In this document: piece by piece, positions 1-11,646 of the stretch
Layout of the letters: each line of letters begins with the position of its first letter
Numbering within the stretch: position 1 is the first letter of the stretch
Origin: Palaemon carinicauda
Taxonomy: Eukaryota > Arthropoda > Malacostraca > Decapoda > Palaemonidae
Reading direction: 5' to 3'
Assembly: GCF_036898095.1 (NCBI RefSeq)
Contig: NC_090730.1
Location: 27,803,943 to 27,867,942, forward strand
Length of the DNA stretch: 64,000 bases
The notes under the pieces: generated by a model
Told to the model about the DNA's origin: nothing
What the model saw: only the letters and a program-made list of their open reading frames with translations
The model's database searches: none
Made by a program: the position numbers and the translations under genes

Positions 1-550
1 GTGTGTTATTTTCTCATTTTGAGGCCATCAGTGTTTAAAGCGTTAATTAACTTGAGTGAATCCCCATTCGCTGGATATCCACTATCTCAGTAAGGACCAT
101 TTTGTTTTCGGGTTTGTACAGTAGTCTGAGCGTAATTTGCTGCATCTGCAGTAAGCGCAGCGAGATGATTTCTCAATTCAGCGATTCTGCTTGCTTGTTC
201 ACTTATATACGTGAGGTCCCAGCTCGAGCTTTTCTCAATTTTCAACTTATTCGTCATGGCCATTTTGGCTTCATCAATAGCCTACAACCAGGGCAAAGCA
301 ATTTCACTTTGTTTAAATTAACATCACTGGTATAATTAGTAATTAAAGAGGCAACTTCTTAACTGTGGTGAAATTATCCAATCCCCTCTTTGTCCTTTCC
401 ATTTGCAGAGCCACACTTTACTTGTTTACTTGTTTTGGGTTTAAATCCAACCCTCCACTGAAGTCGAGTGAACTACTTCTCGGGCGGGTCCATATTAATC
501 ATCTAACGAAACATTTTCATTATAACTTATACAATTCTTTGATTGTAGCA
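1..550. other. Unassigned AT-rich sequence at window start
   Basis: No coding frame, RNA or terminal repeat that I recognise. The short open frames here have no family resemblance. It may be the 3' flank of the antisense LINE tail that follows. Confidence 0.3.
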
Positions 551-837
551 TCTTCCAAATCATATGATCTTGTGAAAAGTAATGTTCTTTAGTTTCTTCT
601 TAAATTCAATTGCTCCCTTTAGGTCCTTCATTTCAGTTGGACAGTTTATTATAGTGTCTAGGCGCACAGTAGCTAAAAGCCCTTTCACCAAATTTACTAT
701 TTGTTCTTGGTTTAGATAGCCTATGTTTGTCACTCATGTGTCTTGTGTTAACATTTGTTCCTAGTTCTAGTTTTATTCAGGCATTCTTTTAGATATTTTG
801 GTTCATTTTGGTTCAGTATCTTAAACGTTAGTAAGAG
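551..837 (-). pseudogene. Decayed LINE reverse-transcriptase C-terminal tail, cut by the gap
   Basis: Read on the minus strand from 837 downwards, the sequence gives a typical LINE C-terminus: a LLTFKILNQNEPKYL-like segment, then after one stop GERAFSYCAPR and NKL, then after a one-base shift a K-rich EFKKKLK end. The same order (KALTGDKPKYL, RTFSYAAPRLFNDL, AAFKKNLKTYLF) occurs in the LINE ORF at 60167-61831, so this is a remote relative of that CR1/L2/Jockey-type group. At least one stop and one frameshift show it is dead. The RT core would lie inside the N gap or be missing. Confidence 0.6.
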
Positions 838-1337
838 NNNNNNNNNNNNNNNNNNNNNNNNNNNNNNNNNNNNNNNNNNNNNNNNNNNNNNNNNNNNNNN
901 NNNNNNNNNNNNNNNNNNNNNNNNNNNNNNNNNNNNNNNNNNNNNNNNNNNNNNNNNNNNNNNNNNNNNNNNNNNNNNNNNNNNNNNNNNNNNNNNNNNN
1001 NNNNNNNNNNNNNNNNNNNNNNNNNNNNNNNNNNNNNNNNNNNNNNNNNNNNNNNNNNNNNNNNNNNNNNNNNNNNNNNNNNNNNNNNNNNNNNNNNNNN
1101 NNNNNNNNNNNNNNNNNNNNNNNNNNNNNNNNNNNNNNNNNNNNNNNNNNNNNNNNNNNNNNNNNNNNNNNNNNNNNNNNNNNNNNNNNNNNNNNNNNNN
1201 NNNNNNNNNNNNNNNNNNNNNNNNNNNNNNNNNNNNNNNNNNNNNNNNNNNNNNNNNNNNNNNNNNNNNNNNNNNNNNNNNNNNNNNNNNNNNNNNNNNN
1301 NNNNNNNNNNNNNNNNNNNNNNNNNNNNNNNNNNNNN
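838..1337. other. Assembly gap of 500 N
   Basis: A run of exactly 500 N. The round number suggests a scaffolding join of unknown true size, so sequences on the two sides need not be adjacent. Confidence 0.99.
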
Positions 1338-2250
1338 TACCCATGCCTATTTTTTTTTAGCCAGATATGGCGTATATATAAGTATGTGTTCGATTTCCTG
1401 TGATTGCCATTTTTTCGTTTTTTCCCATTTCTTTCAAAATTACTACGTACTAAGGAACTATCACAGAGTAATATTTCATTTATATGTTTATTTGTCGGAA
1501 AATATGCCTTGATGGTTTGCCTAGCACGTGGCTGAAATTTTTTTTTTCTGAAATGCCGTATATTAGAATGGCCATTTTTCCACGAGTGCCCCTTTTTATT
1601 TGTTTTGCATTTTTTTGCTTAGTCATGTTACCGTAAGGAATTGGCAAGTAGTGTCGCAAAACTTATAATTTTATAGTGTTGGAAAGTGTTTCTAGATGAT
1701 CTGGCTACCCATGCCTATCTTCTTTTTTTAGCCAGATATGGCGTATATATAGGTATGTGTTCGATTTTCCTGTGATTACCATTTTTTCGTTTTTTCCCAT
1801 TTCTTTCAAAATTACTACGTACTAAGGAACTATCACAGAGTAATTATTCATTTAGATGTTTATTTGTCGGAAAATGTGCCTTGATGGTTTGCCTAGCACG
1901 TGGCTGAATTTTTTTTTTTCTGAAATGCCGTATATTAGAATGTTAGCCATTTTTCCGCGAGTGCCCCCTTTTTATTTGTTTTGCATTTTTTTGCTTAGTC
2001 ATGTTACCGTAAGGAATTGGCAAGTAGTGTCGCAAAACTTATATTTTTATAGTGTTGGAAAGTGTTTCTAGATGATCTGGCTACCCATGCCTATCTTTTT
2101 TTTAGCCAGGTATGGCGTATATATAGGTATGTGTTCGATTTTCCTGTGATTGCCATTTTTTCGTTTTTTCCCAATTCTTTCAAAATTACTACGTACTAAG
2201 GAACTATCACAGAGTAATGATTCCTCTAGATGTTTATTTGTCGGAAAATT
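1338..2250. repeat. Tandem satellite, about 370-bp monomer, about 2.4 copies
   Basis: The landmark TACCCATGCCTAT followed by a T-run and AGCCAGATATGGCG begins at 1338, 1706 and 2082, giving periods of 368 and 376 bp. Monomers differ by a few substitutions and T-run length changes. The third copy breaks off near 2250 after TTTATTTGTCGGAAAA. The array begins at the gap edge, so it probably continues into the unsequenced part. Confidence 0.9.
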
Positions 2251-3268
2251 TTGTTTACTTTTTTTTTTGATTGAATATCATCAAATTTTTTAGCTAAAAT
2301 ATTGTTTTACATTTTTTTTTTTCGATTTTATTTCCCTTCAAAAAAATTTTTTTGGGTTAGAATTTTAATTTTATAGTCGTAAAATAATTGACAATTATCC
2401 AGCAACCCACCATACAATTTTTATGCATATCCAATAATAATTAGATTAGTAAATAACACCTTGAAATTGACATACCCTTCCTACATTTCAAGTGGCAGAT
2501 TAGGGAGTCTGAGTCAGTGTGGTTGGCGGCCATTTTGTGGACATATCCGAAGCGTAAGCTGCCCTATCTATATATATTCTTGTTCCCTATAGAATTTGTG
2601 ATATTTTGGTATATTTTTACCTGCATAAATATCATATTATATATTAAATATATGTATTTTTTTACAAAATTTCTAAGTACTCAAAAAATTACCTTTAGAT
2701 ATGGCCCCTGATATAAATGTAATTTACAAAATAATGAAGATTTTTTTACATATTTTCTATTTTAGGATAACATATGTTTATTCCCTAAAAAAATTAGCCA
2801 CTTCCTATTTCATTTGGGTACCCAAAAAAATTCATGAAATTTGGACAAATTTTTTTGGCCAAAAAAAGTTACCCTTTTTTTTCTCATTTCAGATCTTCAC
2901 CTCCATGGGTCTGACTTCATCCAAAATACATCAAGATGTGTCCTAAACATTCAAGAATCAATTCCTAAAAGGATTTGTGTATATATGTATAAACTTTTTT
3001 TTTATGAATTTTTATGTCAGGTCTTTTTTTTTTTCTACTTAATTTTTTAAAATATTTATAATATATAGTTTTTCTGCAGATGAGTAGTATTTATCTTTAC
3101 AGTTGTTTTAAGCATTCATTGAAGTTTTTTTTGGCAAAAGAAAAAAGGAGGTTACTGCAAAAACTGATTTTTCAAGAATTTTTTTTGGCGTCGGGGTCGT
3201 TCGCGTCCGAGTATACCCTTAAAGGGGTGTCCGAGGAGCGTACCTATCCAGGGTTAAGTAATATTTGA
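2251..3268. other. AT-rich tract ending in a GC-rich, TTAA-adjacent terminus
   Basis: About 930 bp of homopolymer-rich AT sequence with no supported gene, followed at about 3185-3252 by a sharply GC-richer patch that ends TATCCAGGG immediately before TTAA. An end of the form GGG next to TTAA is what piggyBac- or Kolobok-type DNA transposons leave. The partner end, which would read TTAACCCTGGATAGG, is not visible in the window and may lie across the gap. The assignment is inference. Confidence 0.35.
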
Positions 3269-3442
3269 TTTTTAAATATTTAACTTAGCCGGTGAATATA
3301 TAATAGCTGAGCCTCCGGCAGCTCGACAGAAAAACACACAAAAAACTCGCGAGCGATCGCTATGAAGGTTGCGGGTGTGCCCACTAGCGCCAACTATCGG
3401 CCAGATACCGCATATACATGTAAACAGACCCAATTTTTCTCT
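3269..3442 (+). repeat. DIRS-A left inverted terminal repeat
   Basis: Begins TTTTTAAATATTTAACTTAG and contains a GGTGAATATATAATAGCTG block. Nearly identical to the reverse complement of 16508-16700, with one substitution in GGCAGCTCG versus GGCGGCTCG and one A-run length change seen by eye. Confidence 0.9.
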
Positions 3443-4098
3443 GTCGGTCTGATCGACAAGACGTACCATTACTCGCTGTTAACCTGGAGTTTTTCAACAG
3501 TCTTGGTGAAGTACTTCCTTTTGGTTTGAGCTTTTGCAGTGCAGGTGTTTTATCTTCAACTTAAATCTTGAACTCGTTTTTGGATAGGTTTAATTATTGA
3601 TGACTTTGGATTGTTTTTTTGGACTTTCTTTGACTTTTAAATGGCCGACCCTTCCCTTAGTACGGAAGTGTGTTTTAGGCTTTTTAGCAATTATCTTATC
3701 ACGTTATAAATTGTTGTTGTTAATTATAGATTTTCCTCTATATATTTTATATCTCAACCGCCTTTATTAGGCCTCTTCGATTAGCTTTCCATTTATAATA
3801 AACATCAAGATAAATTTTAATGATTTGTTTATATGCGACCTTACCTATTCCTCCCCTAATCCGAGAGTAGGCGGTCCTAACTTGGAAACCGAAGTTAAAC
3901 AACGTTGAGCCCTTTCAATCGTAAATAACTTTTACAGAGCAAATGATTTAAAAACTTATTAAATGAATATTTTTTAGTAGATATTTTATGAAAGATTTTC
4001 TTTGAATAGTCTTCGTACTGTTTCAAAGATGAACTAAAGTTTAGTTTATTTATGCTACGCAGTTTGCGCTCTATCGTTACGATAGAGAGAGAGAGAAT

Positions 4099-4284
4099 CA
4101 CGGTTTCACTTTGCAGAAAGAGTAAATCGAAACTGACGTTTTGTTCATTCTTCTTTCAAACTTAAATGTTTTAAATACTATTTTAAAGGAACTTGTTAAT
4201 TGAAAAACCTTTCAGTTTTTTCCTTTGGTCAAATAACCTGTTTATTGACGAAAGGTAAGTGGGCTCTTCTCTTCGGTGCGAAAT

Positions 4285-4315
<31 letters not shown>

Positions 4316-4500
4316 CGGAGAGAGAGAGAGGAAGAGAGAACGTTCCGATCTTTATTCTCGTCCCAAGCGAGTAACGTTGTTCTCGAGTCAGTTTTTTACT
4401 CTCGTCCCTAGTCTCTGTACGGTTTCACTTTGCAGAAAGAGTAAATCGATTCTGACGTTTTGTTCATTCTTCTTTCAAACTTAAATGTTTTAAATACTAT
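4099..4500 (+). repeat. About 320-bp direct duplication in DIRS-A leader, second copy split by DIRS-B
   Basis: CGGTTTCACTTTGCAGAAAG occurs at about 4101 and again at about 4421. The first unit (about 4099-4418) holds an AG microsatellite at 4286-4315. The second unit runs to 4500, is interrupted by DIRS-B, and resumes at 11106 with TTAAAGGAACTTGTTAATTG, which continues the first unit's sequence to about 11330. The split gives an independent map of the B insertion point. Confidence 0.85.
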
Positions 4501-4674
4501 TTTTCAATATTAAACTTACCCGATAATCATGTAGCTGTCAACTCCGTTGCCCGACAGAATTCTACGGGAGGGATACGCCAGCTATCACCTATACTAGAAG
4601 GGGGTGTACTCACAAGCGCCACCTGTGGCCAGGTACTACAGTACTTGTTGTTGTCGCCACCTCACTTTTTCCTC
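4501..4674 (+). repeat. DIRS-B left inverted terminal repeat
   Basis: Matches the reverse complement of 10909-11105 through the GTAGCTGTCAACTCCGTTGC block to CTCACTTTTTCCTC. The only internal difference I see is one base (CACCTATAC versus CACTATAC). Confidence 0.9.
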
Positions 4675-5780
4675 TGTCGTGCTTCCGGCTAGACGTTCTT
4701 GGATACGCTTATGATTTTGGAGTATTGTTCACGGTTTGGTGAAGTATTTCTCTAAATTTGCAGCTATTCGCTATACTGGAAACTTCTATGTTAGCTTAGC
4801 TAGCGTTTTGGAAATTTAATTTAATTTTTATGGTGACGAAGAGAGTATGAACTCTCTTTCACCTTTAAATGGCCGACCCTTCCCTTAGACGGAAGTGTTG
4901 GTGTCTAAGAGAGTATAGACTCTCTTTCTTAGTTTTGTTATAGATTTATTTTATATCTCTCCGCCTTTTATAGGCCTCTTCGATTAACTTACTTTTATTA
5001 TAAACTTATTAAAATTAATTTTTATATTTGTTTATATTCGACCTTTCCTAATAGTAGGCGGTCTTTTCTTGGTACCGAAGTTAATTAACATTGAGCCCGT
5101 CATTTCGGTTTTACCTGTTAACATATTATGCTATTTAATGTCTTTGAAAGAATTTCTTTGATAGTCTCGTACTGTTTTCAAAGTTGAACTAACGTTTTGT
5201 TTTGTCTCTGCAGTTGTTGACGTTCAGAACGTTCAACTTGCGCTCTATCGTTACGATAGAGAAAGAATTTTCACGGTGTCACGTTGCAGTAAGAGTAACC
5301 GTGTCTAGCGTTTTGTTCATTCTTTCTTAACTTAATGGTTTTAATTCTAATAAAGGAACTTTTCATTTTGGGAAATATTTCAGTTTTTTCCTTTAACAAT
5401 AATATGTTTTAACGATATATATGATTGGGCTCTTCTCTCAGGTTCTAAGTCAAGAGAGAGAGAGAGAGAGAGAGATAGAGACGGAGGGAGAAAGAGGAGG
5501 ATAAACGTTTCATTCAAGCGAGTAACGTTGTTATCGTTTTTGCTCTTCTCCCTAGTCTCTTTAGGGGAAGAAGGTAAACGTTTCTAGAGTGATCTAGTGT
5601 TTAGTCTCTTTCCAGCCACTGAATTATTTATCTTTCATTAGATTTTTCTGTTACATTGTAATTCTGTTTTCGCAATTACTAACTTTTGAGAAAGGATAGA
5701 ATTGCGTGTTTCAGGTACAAACCACTTAAAGTTTCGAGTTCAGTGAAATAAGTGCAAACAGAAAATCAAAGTGATAAGTG

Positions 5781-8067
5781 ATTAGCGCAAAGTGTGTCAG
5801 TGTTGTGCGTGAGGGTACTTCTGTGCGTGCCAGTCGTCCTCCCAGTCCGGGACCTCTTGCAAGCTCCCAAGCCCAGGGGAGAAGCAATGTCGAAGGGCAA
5901 AAGGGTTCGGCAGGCCTTGATCGGCGCACAGAAGTATCCTCGGTGGTTGCGGGCGTGTCTTAAGAGACCGTCACTCCCACCCGCAGACGATTGAGCCCTT
6001 ATTTTGCTCGTCTGCAGAAGAAATTTCGGGGAGAAAACGCTGGTCTCAGGTCTCAAGACCTCTTAAACGTAAAGTCCAGACCTATGCCAGACGTACGAAG
6101 TTAGAGTTCAACAACCCGGATGCAGTCATTGGGTTAGCTCTGACTCGCCGCAGTCATCAGTTGAATGCACTCCGCCTAAGAGGAGTAAGGTTCTGCCGCA
6201 ACAGATCTCTGCTGTTAAGGCTTTACCTCAGCAGACCTTAGTGTCTGCCGACCCCAAGTTGACTCTACTGCAGTCCATGCAGTCACAACTTACGGTCTTG
6301 ATGCGTGAGTGTCAGGCTGAGAAGGTTGCGCCTCCTCCTGCGCTCGCTCCGCCTGACCGCAGTACTGCCTGCCAGGCGTACGATGTTGAGCCACGTTCTG
6401 AGTTTACTGTTTCCAGTGGTGTGCAGCTCCCTCCGCCTTCCTTAAGGCAACCTCAGCAATGGGAACAGGAGGCTTATACCTCTCTTCCTCCGCTTCCACT
6501 TGCTGTTCCACCAGTGAGGCAACACTCGCTTGAGGTACAACAACCTCTCCCATCCATGAGTCAGTCTCCTCAGCTCTCGCTGCAGCGAGCTCAACCCTCC
6601 TCAAGGCAAGCACCTCAACACCTTAGCCTTGCGCCTCAGGAGCCTCAACTTGCGAGACATTTACTGCGTTCTGCGCAGCCACTACCTCATCGCTCTCAGC
6701 TCACACCGCAGGAACCTCAAACTCGTTCCTCAGGAACTTGCTACTGCGCATCCGCCAACCACTCAGCAAGCGCAACCCTTGAGTTCAGCCACTCATGCCA
6801 GGAGTCAGCCTCCTCCACCCATGCGCCTACCTTCTGCTACTTCTTTTGATCAGCCTTTGCAGACTGAGCCTCAGGTGTTCCCTCAACAGAGTCTTGAAGA
6901 GGAAACCACAACTATTGTTGTTCCAGCTCGTTCTGACTCTGCTGTTCAGCATACCTTACCTCCATTTTCAAACATTATGATAATGGAGGTTATTTGTATT
7001 ACTTATTTAAAAATATATTTGTATTCCTTGCAATATATTTTTAACAAATCGCAAAATATGGCAAAAATCATGAGTTATGAAGTAAGGTAATATTATGTTG
7101 ATATTAAACCCCTTGCAAGCATGCATGTAGTAATGCAGTGTTGCCAACAGGGCGAGTTTCCCTTTCCGGAGGTGAAGTAGATTATAGTACATTTAGTGTA
7201 GCTTAATTCTACGATTATCATGCCGGCTATCAAATTCATCAACAAAACAGTCTAAAATCAATTCCCTCGGCACGTGCACTTTCAATGGACGGTAATGCGA
7301 TATTACTCACTCTAGCACTGGTCATGGAATTTCTGAGAAATGTTACACGCCATGCAACACGCTCTGCTTACCTTACAGCATGTTCTACATACAGCATGCT
7401 CTGCATACAGCATGCTCTGCTTACAGCATGCTCTGCATACAACAGGCTCTGCATACCTTACCGCATGCTTCTCAGTCACACATCTTTGGTTGTTGCCAAC
7501 TCACTAGACTGTCAAGCAGTTTCTTAACGTTGCCTTCTAGTCTGCTGCGTTTGCACAGTGTAACCCTCACTGAGAGAACTTAGCTTTTCTCGGATATGGT
7601 CCCTGTAGATGAGAAAGTGCTTTTCTCCCTCCTTCTGATATTCCCTTGAGGACTCTGTCATTTGGAGAGGAGCCTTTAGCTGCGTAGCCTCCTATGGACT
7701 TTTATTTAAGCATAACATGCTTCCAGGGAAGGTAATGGTCCCACTTCAGTCGCTAATCCCGTCTGTTACCACACCTGCTCCCATAGTCCTTGAGCTGTGT
7801 TGCAAGACATGCAGTCCAAACTTAGTCCTTGTTAGAGGATTTTTTGTTTACGGAGTCAGTGTGTCACTGGGAAGACGTTCAACAACCAGCAGGAGTGACT
7901 TGTTGTGACGCAGTACGGCAACCTTAGCAACCCGATAAGGAGTTGTCTGTACGACCCAGACAGTCTAGACAGCTTCGGGTTGTCACTGTACTTCCTCGCT
8001 TCCCCATGGTTGACAGTTCACAGACTGTGCAGCAGTACCATGATCTTGTGTCCGGCTCCGTCAGACG
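5781..8067 (+). pseudogene. DIRS-B gag remnant, rearranged
   Basis: Pieces match the central gag of elements C and D: a SVRASRPPSPGPLASS block near 5815, a LLQSMQSQL block near 6265, and Pro/Gln-rich stretches up to about 6960. The N-terminal Cys cluster of C and D is absent. About 380 bp of AT-rich foreign sequence sits at about 6965-7345. A GCATGCTCTGCATACA-type short repeat follows at 7350-7465. After a block resembling the gag end (about 7640-7700), the reading jumps back to sequence resembling an earlier gag segment (about 7735-7830). The remnant is therefore mosaic as well as frameshifted. Confidence 0.75.
6965..7345. other. AT-rich segment of unknown origin inside DIRS-B gag
   Basis: Composition shifts abruptly from GC-rich gag to AT-rich sequence starting near an imperfect hairpin (CCTCCATT then AATGGAGG). 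It has no counterpart in gag of C or D. I do not recognise the inserted sequence and see no clear target duplication. Confidence 0.5.
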
Positions 8068-9500
8068 ACTGGCTTTTAGGAGCTCCCACAAGTCGTCGCT
8101 GTCTGGAGATTCTCAAATGGACTATGGATCTGACCAAGGAACTGGGCCTCCTGGTCAATTTTGAGGAGTCTCAGCTCGTCCCATCCCAGACCATTGTCTC
8201 CCTGGGTATGGATCTTCAGAGTCGAGCTTTTCGGGCTTTTCCGTCGGCCCCAAGGATCTTCCAAGCCCTAGAATGCATCCAGAGCATGCTGAGAAGGAAC
8301 CGATGCTCAGTCAGGTAGTGGATGAGTCTAACAGGGACACTTTCATCGCTGGCCCTGTTCATCGTGTTAGGGAGACTCCACCTCCCCCCCCTTCAGTATC
8401 ATCTAGCTGCTCACTGGATAAAGGACATGACGCTAGAGACGGTCTCAGTTCCTGTTTCCGAAGAGAGAAGGTCTTCTCTCGCGTGGTGTAAGAACAGCTT
8501 TCTTCTCAAGGAAGTCTACCTTTGGCTGTTCAGAAACCCGACCGCCGTCTCCTCTCGGATGCATCAGACACGGGCTGGGGTGCGACTTTGGACGGATAAG
8601 AATGCTCGGGAACATGGAATCAGGAGCAAAGGACACTTCACATCAATTGCAAGGAGTTGTTGGCGGTTATTCTGGCCTTGATAAACTTCAAGTCCCTCCA
8701 GCTTAACAAAGTGGTGGAGGTGGACTCTGACAACACCACAGCCCTGGCTTACATCTTCAAGCAGGGAGGGACTCTTTCGTGGAAGTTGTTCTAGATCGCA
8801 AGGGACCTCCTCATCTGGTCTAAAGATCGAAAGCTCACGCTGGTAACGAGGTTCATTCAGGGCGGTATGAATGTCATGGCAGATCACCTCAGCCGCAAGG
8901 GTCAGATCATCCCCACAGAGTGGACCCTTCACAAGAATGTTTGCAGCAGACTTTGGGCCCTGTGGGGTCAGCCAACCATAGATCTGTTCGCTACCTCGAT
9001 AACCTAGAGACTCCTGTTGTATTGTTCTCCGATTCCAGACCCAGCAGCAGTTCACGTGGATGCTTTTCTGCTGGATTGGTTCCATCTCGACCTGTATGCA
9101 TTCCCGCCGTTCAAGATTGTCAACAGGGTACTTCAGAAGTTCTCCTCTCGCAAGGGACACGGCTGACGTTGGTTGGCTCCGCTCTGGCCCGCGAGAGAAT
9201 GGTTCTTAGAGGTACTGCAATGGCTGGTCAACATTCCCAGGACTCTTCCTCTAGGAGTGAACCTTCTACGTCTACCTCACGTAAAGAAGGTACACCCAAT
9301 CCTCCACGCTCTTCGTCTGACTGCCTTCAGACTTTCGAAAGACTCTCAAGAGCTAGGGACTTTTCGAAGGAGGCAGCCAGAGCGATTGCCAAAGCAAGGA
9401 GAACATCCACTCTCGGAATCTATCAGTCTCAAGGGGAAGTCTTCCGTAGCTGGTACAAGACCAATGCAGTTTCCTCAACCAGTACCACTGTAACCCAGAT
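8068..9500 (+). pseudogene. DIRS-B RT/RNase H/methyltransferase-like remnant
   Basis: The frame starts inside the RT catalytic motif: only DDWLL of the YLDDW box survives, joined directly to gag-like sequence, so all of RT motifs A and B is deleted. Downstream RT thumb, RNase H (TTALAYI-type motif near 8735) and the methyltransferase-like region (MT; DAFLLDW / FPPF-type motif near 9060-9110) are recognisable by alignment to C and D but are broken by stops and shifts. Confidence 0.8.
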
Positions 9501-10387
9501 TGCTGACTTCCTGTTATATCTAAGGAAAGTAAGATCCCTTTCAGCTCCTACGATCAAGGGTTACAGAAGTATGTTGGCAGCGGTTTTCCGCCACAGAGGC
9601 TTGGATCTTTCCACCAACAAAGATCTACAGGACCTCCCTAGGTCTTTTGAGACCTCAAAGGAACGTCGGTTGTCCACTCCAGGCTGGAATCTAGACGTGG
9701 TCCCAAGGTTCCTTATGTCATCAAGATTTGAACCTCTCCAATCAGCCTCTTTTTAGGACCTCACGTTAAAAACTCTTTTCCTCGTGTGCTTGACAACAGC
9801 TAAAAGAGTAAGTGAGATCCACGCCTTCAGCAGGATCATTGTTTTCACATCTGAAACGGCTACATGTTCCTTGCAGCTCGGTTTTTGCTAAACGAGCTTC
9901 CTTCACGTCCTTGGCCTAAGTCGTTCGAGATCCCAAGCCTGTCCAACTTGGTGGGGAATGAACTGGAGAGAGTACTTTGCCCAGTTAGAGCTCTTAGGTA
10001 CTTTCTAAAAAGGTCTTAACCTTTACGAGGACTATCAGAAGCCTTATAGTGTGCTATCAAGAAACCTTCTTTTCCAAGTTCTAAGAACTCAGTTTCTTAC
10101 TATTCAGGCTTCTGATTAGAGAAACACATTCTCATCTGAAGGAAGAAGACCTTGCTTTGCTGAAGGTAAGGACACATGAAGTGGGAGCTGTGGCTACTTC
10201 TGTGGCCTTCAAACAGAGCCATTCTCTGCAGAGTGTTATGGATGCAACCTATTGGAGAAGCAAGTCAGTGTTCGCATCATTCTATCTCAAAGATGTCCAG
10301 TCTCTTTACGAGTACTGCTACACCCTGGGACCATTCGTAGCAACGAATGCAGTAGTAGGCGAGGGCTCAGCCACTACATTCCCATAA
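9270..10387 (+). pseudogene. DIRS-B tyrosine recombinase remnant
   Basis: Aligns to the C-terminal recombinase of C and D: RLSRARDFSKEAARAIAKAR, then LFLVCL.TAKRVSEIHAF with a stop upstream, and a terminal 76-codon open stretch from 10157 carrying THE-V-type and FASFYLKDV motifs. The HxxR arginine is changed (HEVGA instead of HEVRA), and several stops and shifts are present, so it should be inactive. Confidence 0.8.
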
Positions 10388-10775
10388 TCCCATAACCTTT
10401 TAACCTTTCTCTTGAATACTTTTTATGGGTTGTACGGTCGGCTAAGAAGCCTTCCACATCCTTGTTGATTTGGCGGGTGGTCAATTCTTTCTTGAGAAGC
10501 GCCGAGGTTAAAGGTTGTGATGAGGTCCTTTAGTATGGGTTGCAGCCCTTGATACTTTAGCACCTTTGAGTTGATTCAGCCTTCCAAGAGGAACGCTGCG
10601 CTCAGTAAGGAAGACGATCTTATTAAAGGCAGAGTAACGGTTCAAGTCGACTTCCTTACCAGGTACTTATTATTTCATTGTTATTGTGGATAACTGATTA
10701 TATGAAATACGGGATACTTAGCTATCCTTTAGTCTTGTACACTGGTTTTTCACCCACCCCCCTGGGTGTGAATCA

Positions 10776-10864
10776 GCTACATGATTATCGGGTAAGTTTA
10801 ATATTGAAAAATGTTATTTTCATTAGTAAAATAAATTTTTGAATATACTTACCCGATAATCATG
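10776..10864 (+). repeat. DIRS-B internal complementary region
   Basis: The first part is the exact reverse complement of the element's left end and the second part the exact reverse complement of its right end, joined head to tail as GAAAAATGTT. This is the signature of the DIRS circle junction. Confidence 0.9.
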
Positions 10865-10908
10865 ATTTAATTGACCCACCCTTCCTCCCCATAGAGAACC
10901 AGTGGACC

Positions 10909-11105
10909 GAGGAAAAAGTGAGGTGGCGACAACAACAAGTACTGTAGTACCTGGCCACAGGTGGCGCTTGTGAGTACACCCCCTTCTAGTATAGTGATAG
11001 CTGGCGTATCCCTCCCGTAGAATTCTGTCGGGCAACGGAGTTGACAGCTACATGATTATCGGGTAAGTATATTCAAAAATTTATTTTACTAATGAAAATA
11101 ACATT
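10909..11105 (-). repeat. DIRS-B right inverted terminal repeat
   Basis: Reverse complement of 4501-4674, plus an outer extension (TATTCAAAAATTTATTTTAC) found only at the right end and mirrored in the ICR. Confidence 0.9.
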
Positions 11106-11646
11106 TTAAAGGAACTTGTTAATTGAAAAACCTTTCAGTTTTTTCCTTTGGTCAAATAACCTGTTTATTGACGAAAGGTAAGTGGGCTTTTCTCTTCGGT
11201 GCGAAATCAAGAGAGAGAGAGAGACGGAGAGAGAGAGAGGAAGAGAGAACGTTCCGATCTTTATTCTCGTCCCAAGCGAGTAACGTTGTTCTCGAGTCAG
11301 TTTTTTACTCTCGTCCCTAGTCTCTGTACAGGGAGAAAGGATAAAACGTTTTTAGTTTTTATTCTCGTCCCAAGGCACTGTACAGTGAGAGATTGAAAAC
11401 GTAGTTTTGAATGAACTAGTGTTTAGTCTCCTTCCCAGCCACTGATCTTTTTATCTTAATATGTTTACTGTTTTTTGCTTGTATTAATGTGCTTACATTA
11501 TACGACTTATTTCGCAATTATAACCTTTTGATGAGGGTAGAATTGCGTGCTTCAGTTAGAAATCAGTTTTATTCATGCCTAATGTGAATTGTTGAAAAAT
11601 TCGATTTCAGTGAAGTAAGTGCAAAACAGAAAATCATAGTGATAAA

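Larger units (their letters stand above)
4501..11105 (+). mobile_element. DIRS element B (defective, nested in A)
   Basis: Starts TTTTCAATATTAAACTTACC and ends with a reverse-complementary terminus finishing AAAATAACATT. It has left and right terminal repeats (4501-4674, 10909-11105) and an ICR (10776-10864). The termini belong to the same group as elements C and D but carry private variants (GATAATCATG instead of GATGATCATG). Gag is rearranged, the front of RT is deleted, and the recombinase has stops, so it cannot move itself. It lies in A's leader in the same orientation. Confidence 0.9.

Noticed and set aside
748..1360. Two ~200-codon open frames running across the N gap
   Set aside because: Their length comes almost entirely from N; only the antisense flank has LINE similarity.
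4200..4484. Open frame with RERERERE repeats (also 11123-11396, 16678-16936 and 21602-21790)
   Set aside because: Products of AG/CT microsatellites; no family similarity and no start context.
7905..8318. 137-codon open frame taken as a gene
   Set aside because: It is a DIRS-B gag/RT fusion created by a deletion, not a separate gene.
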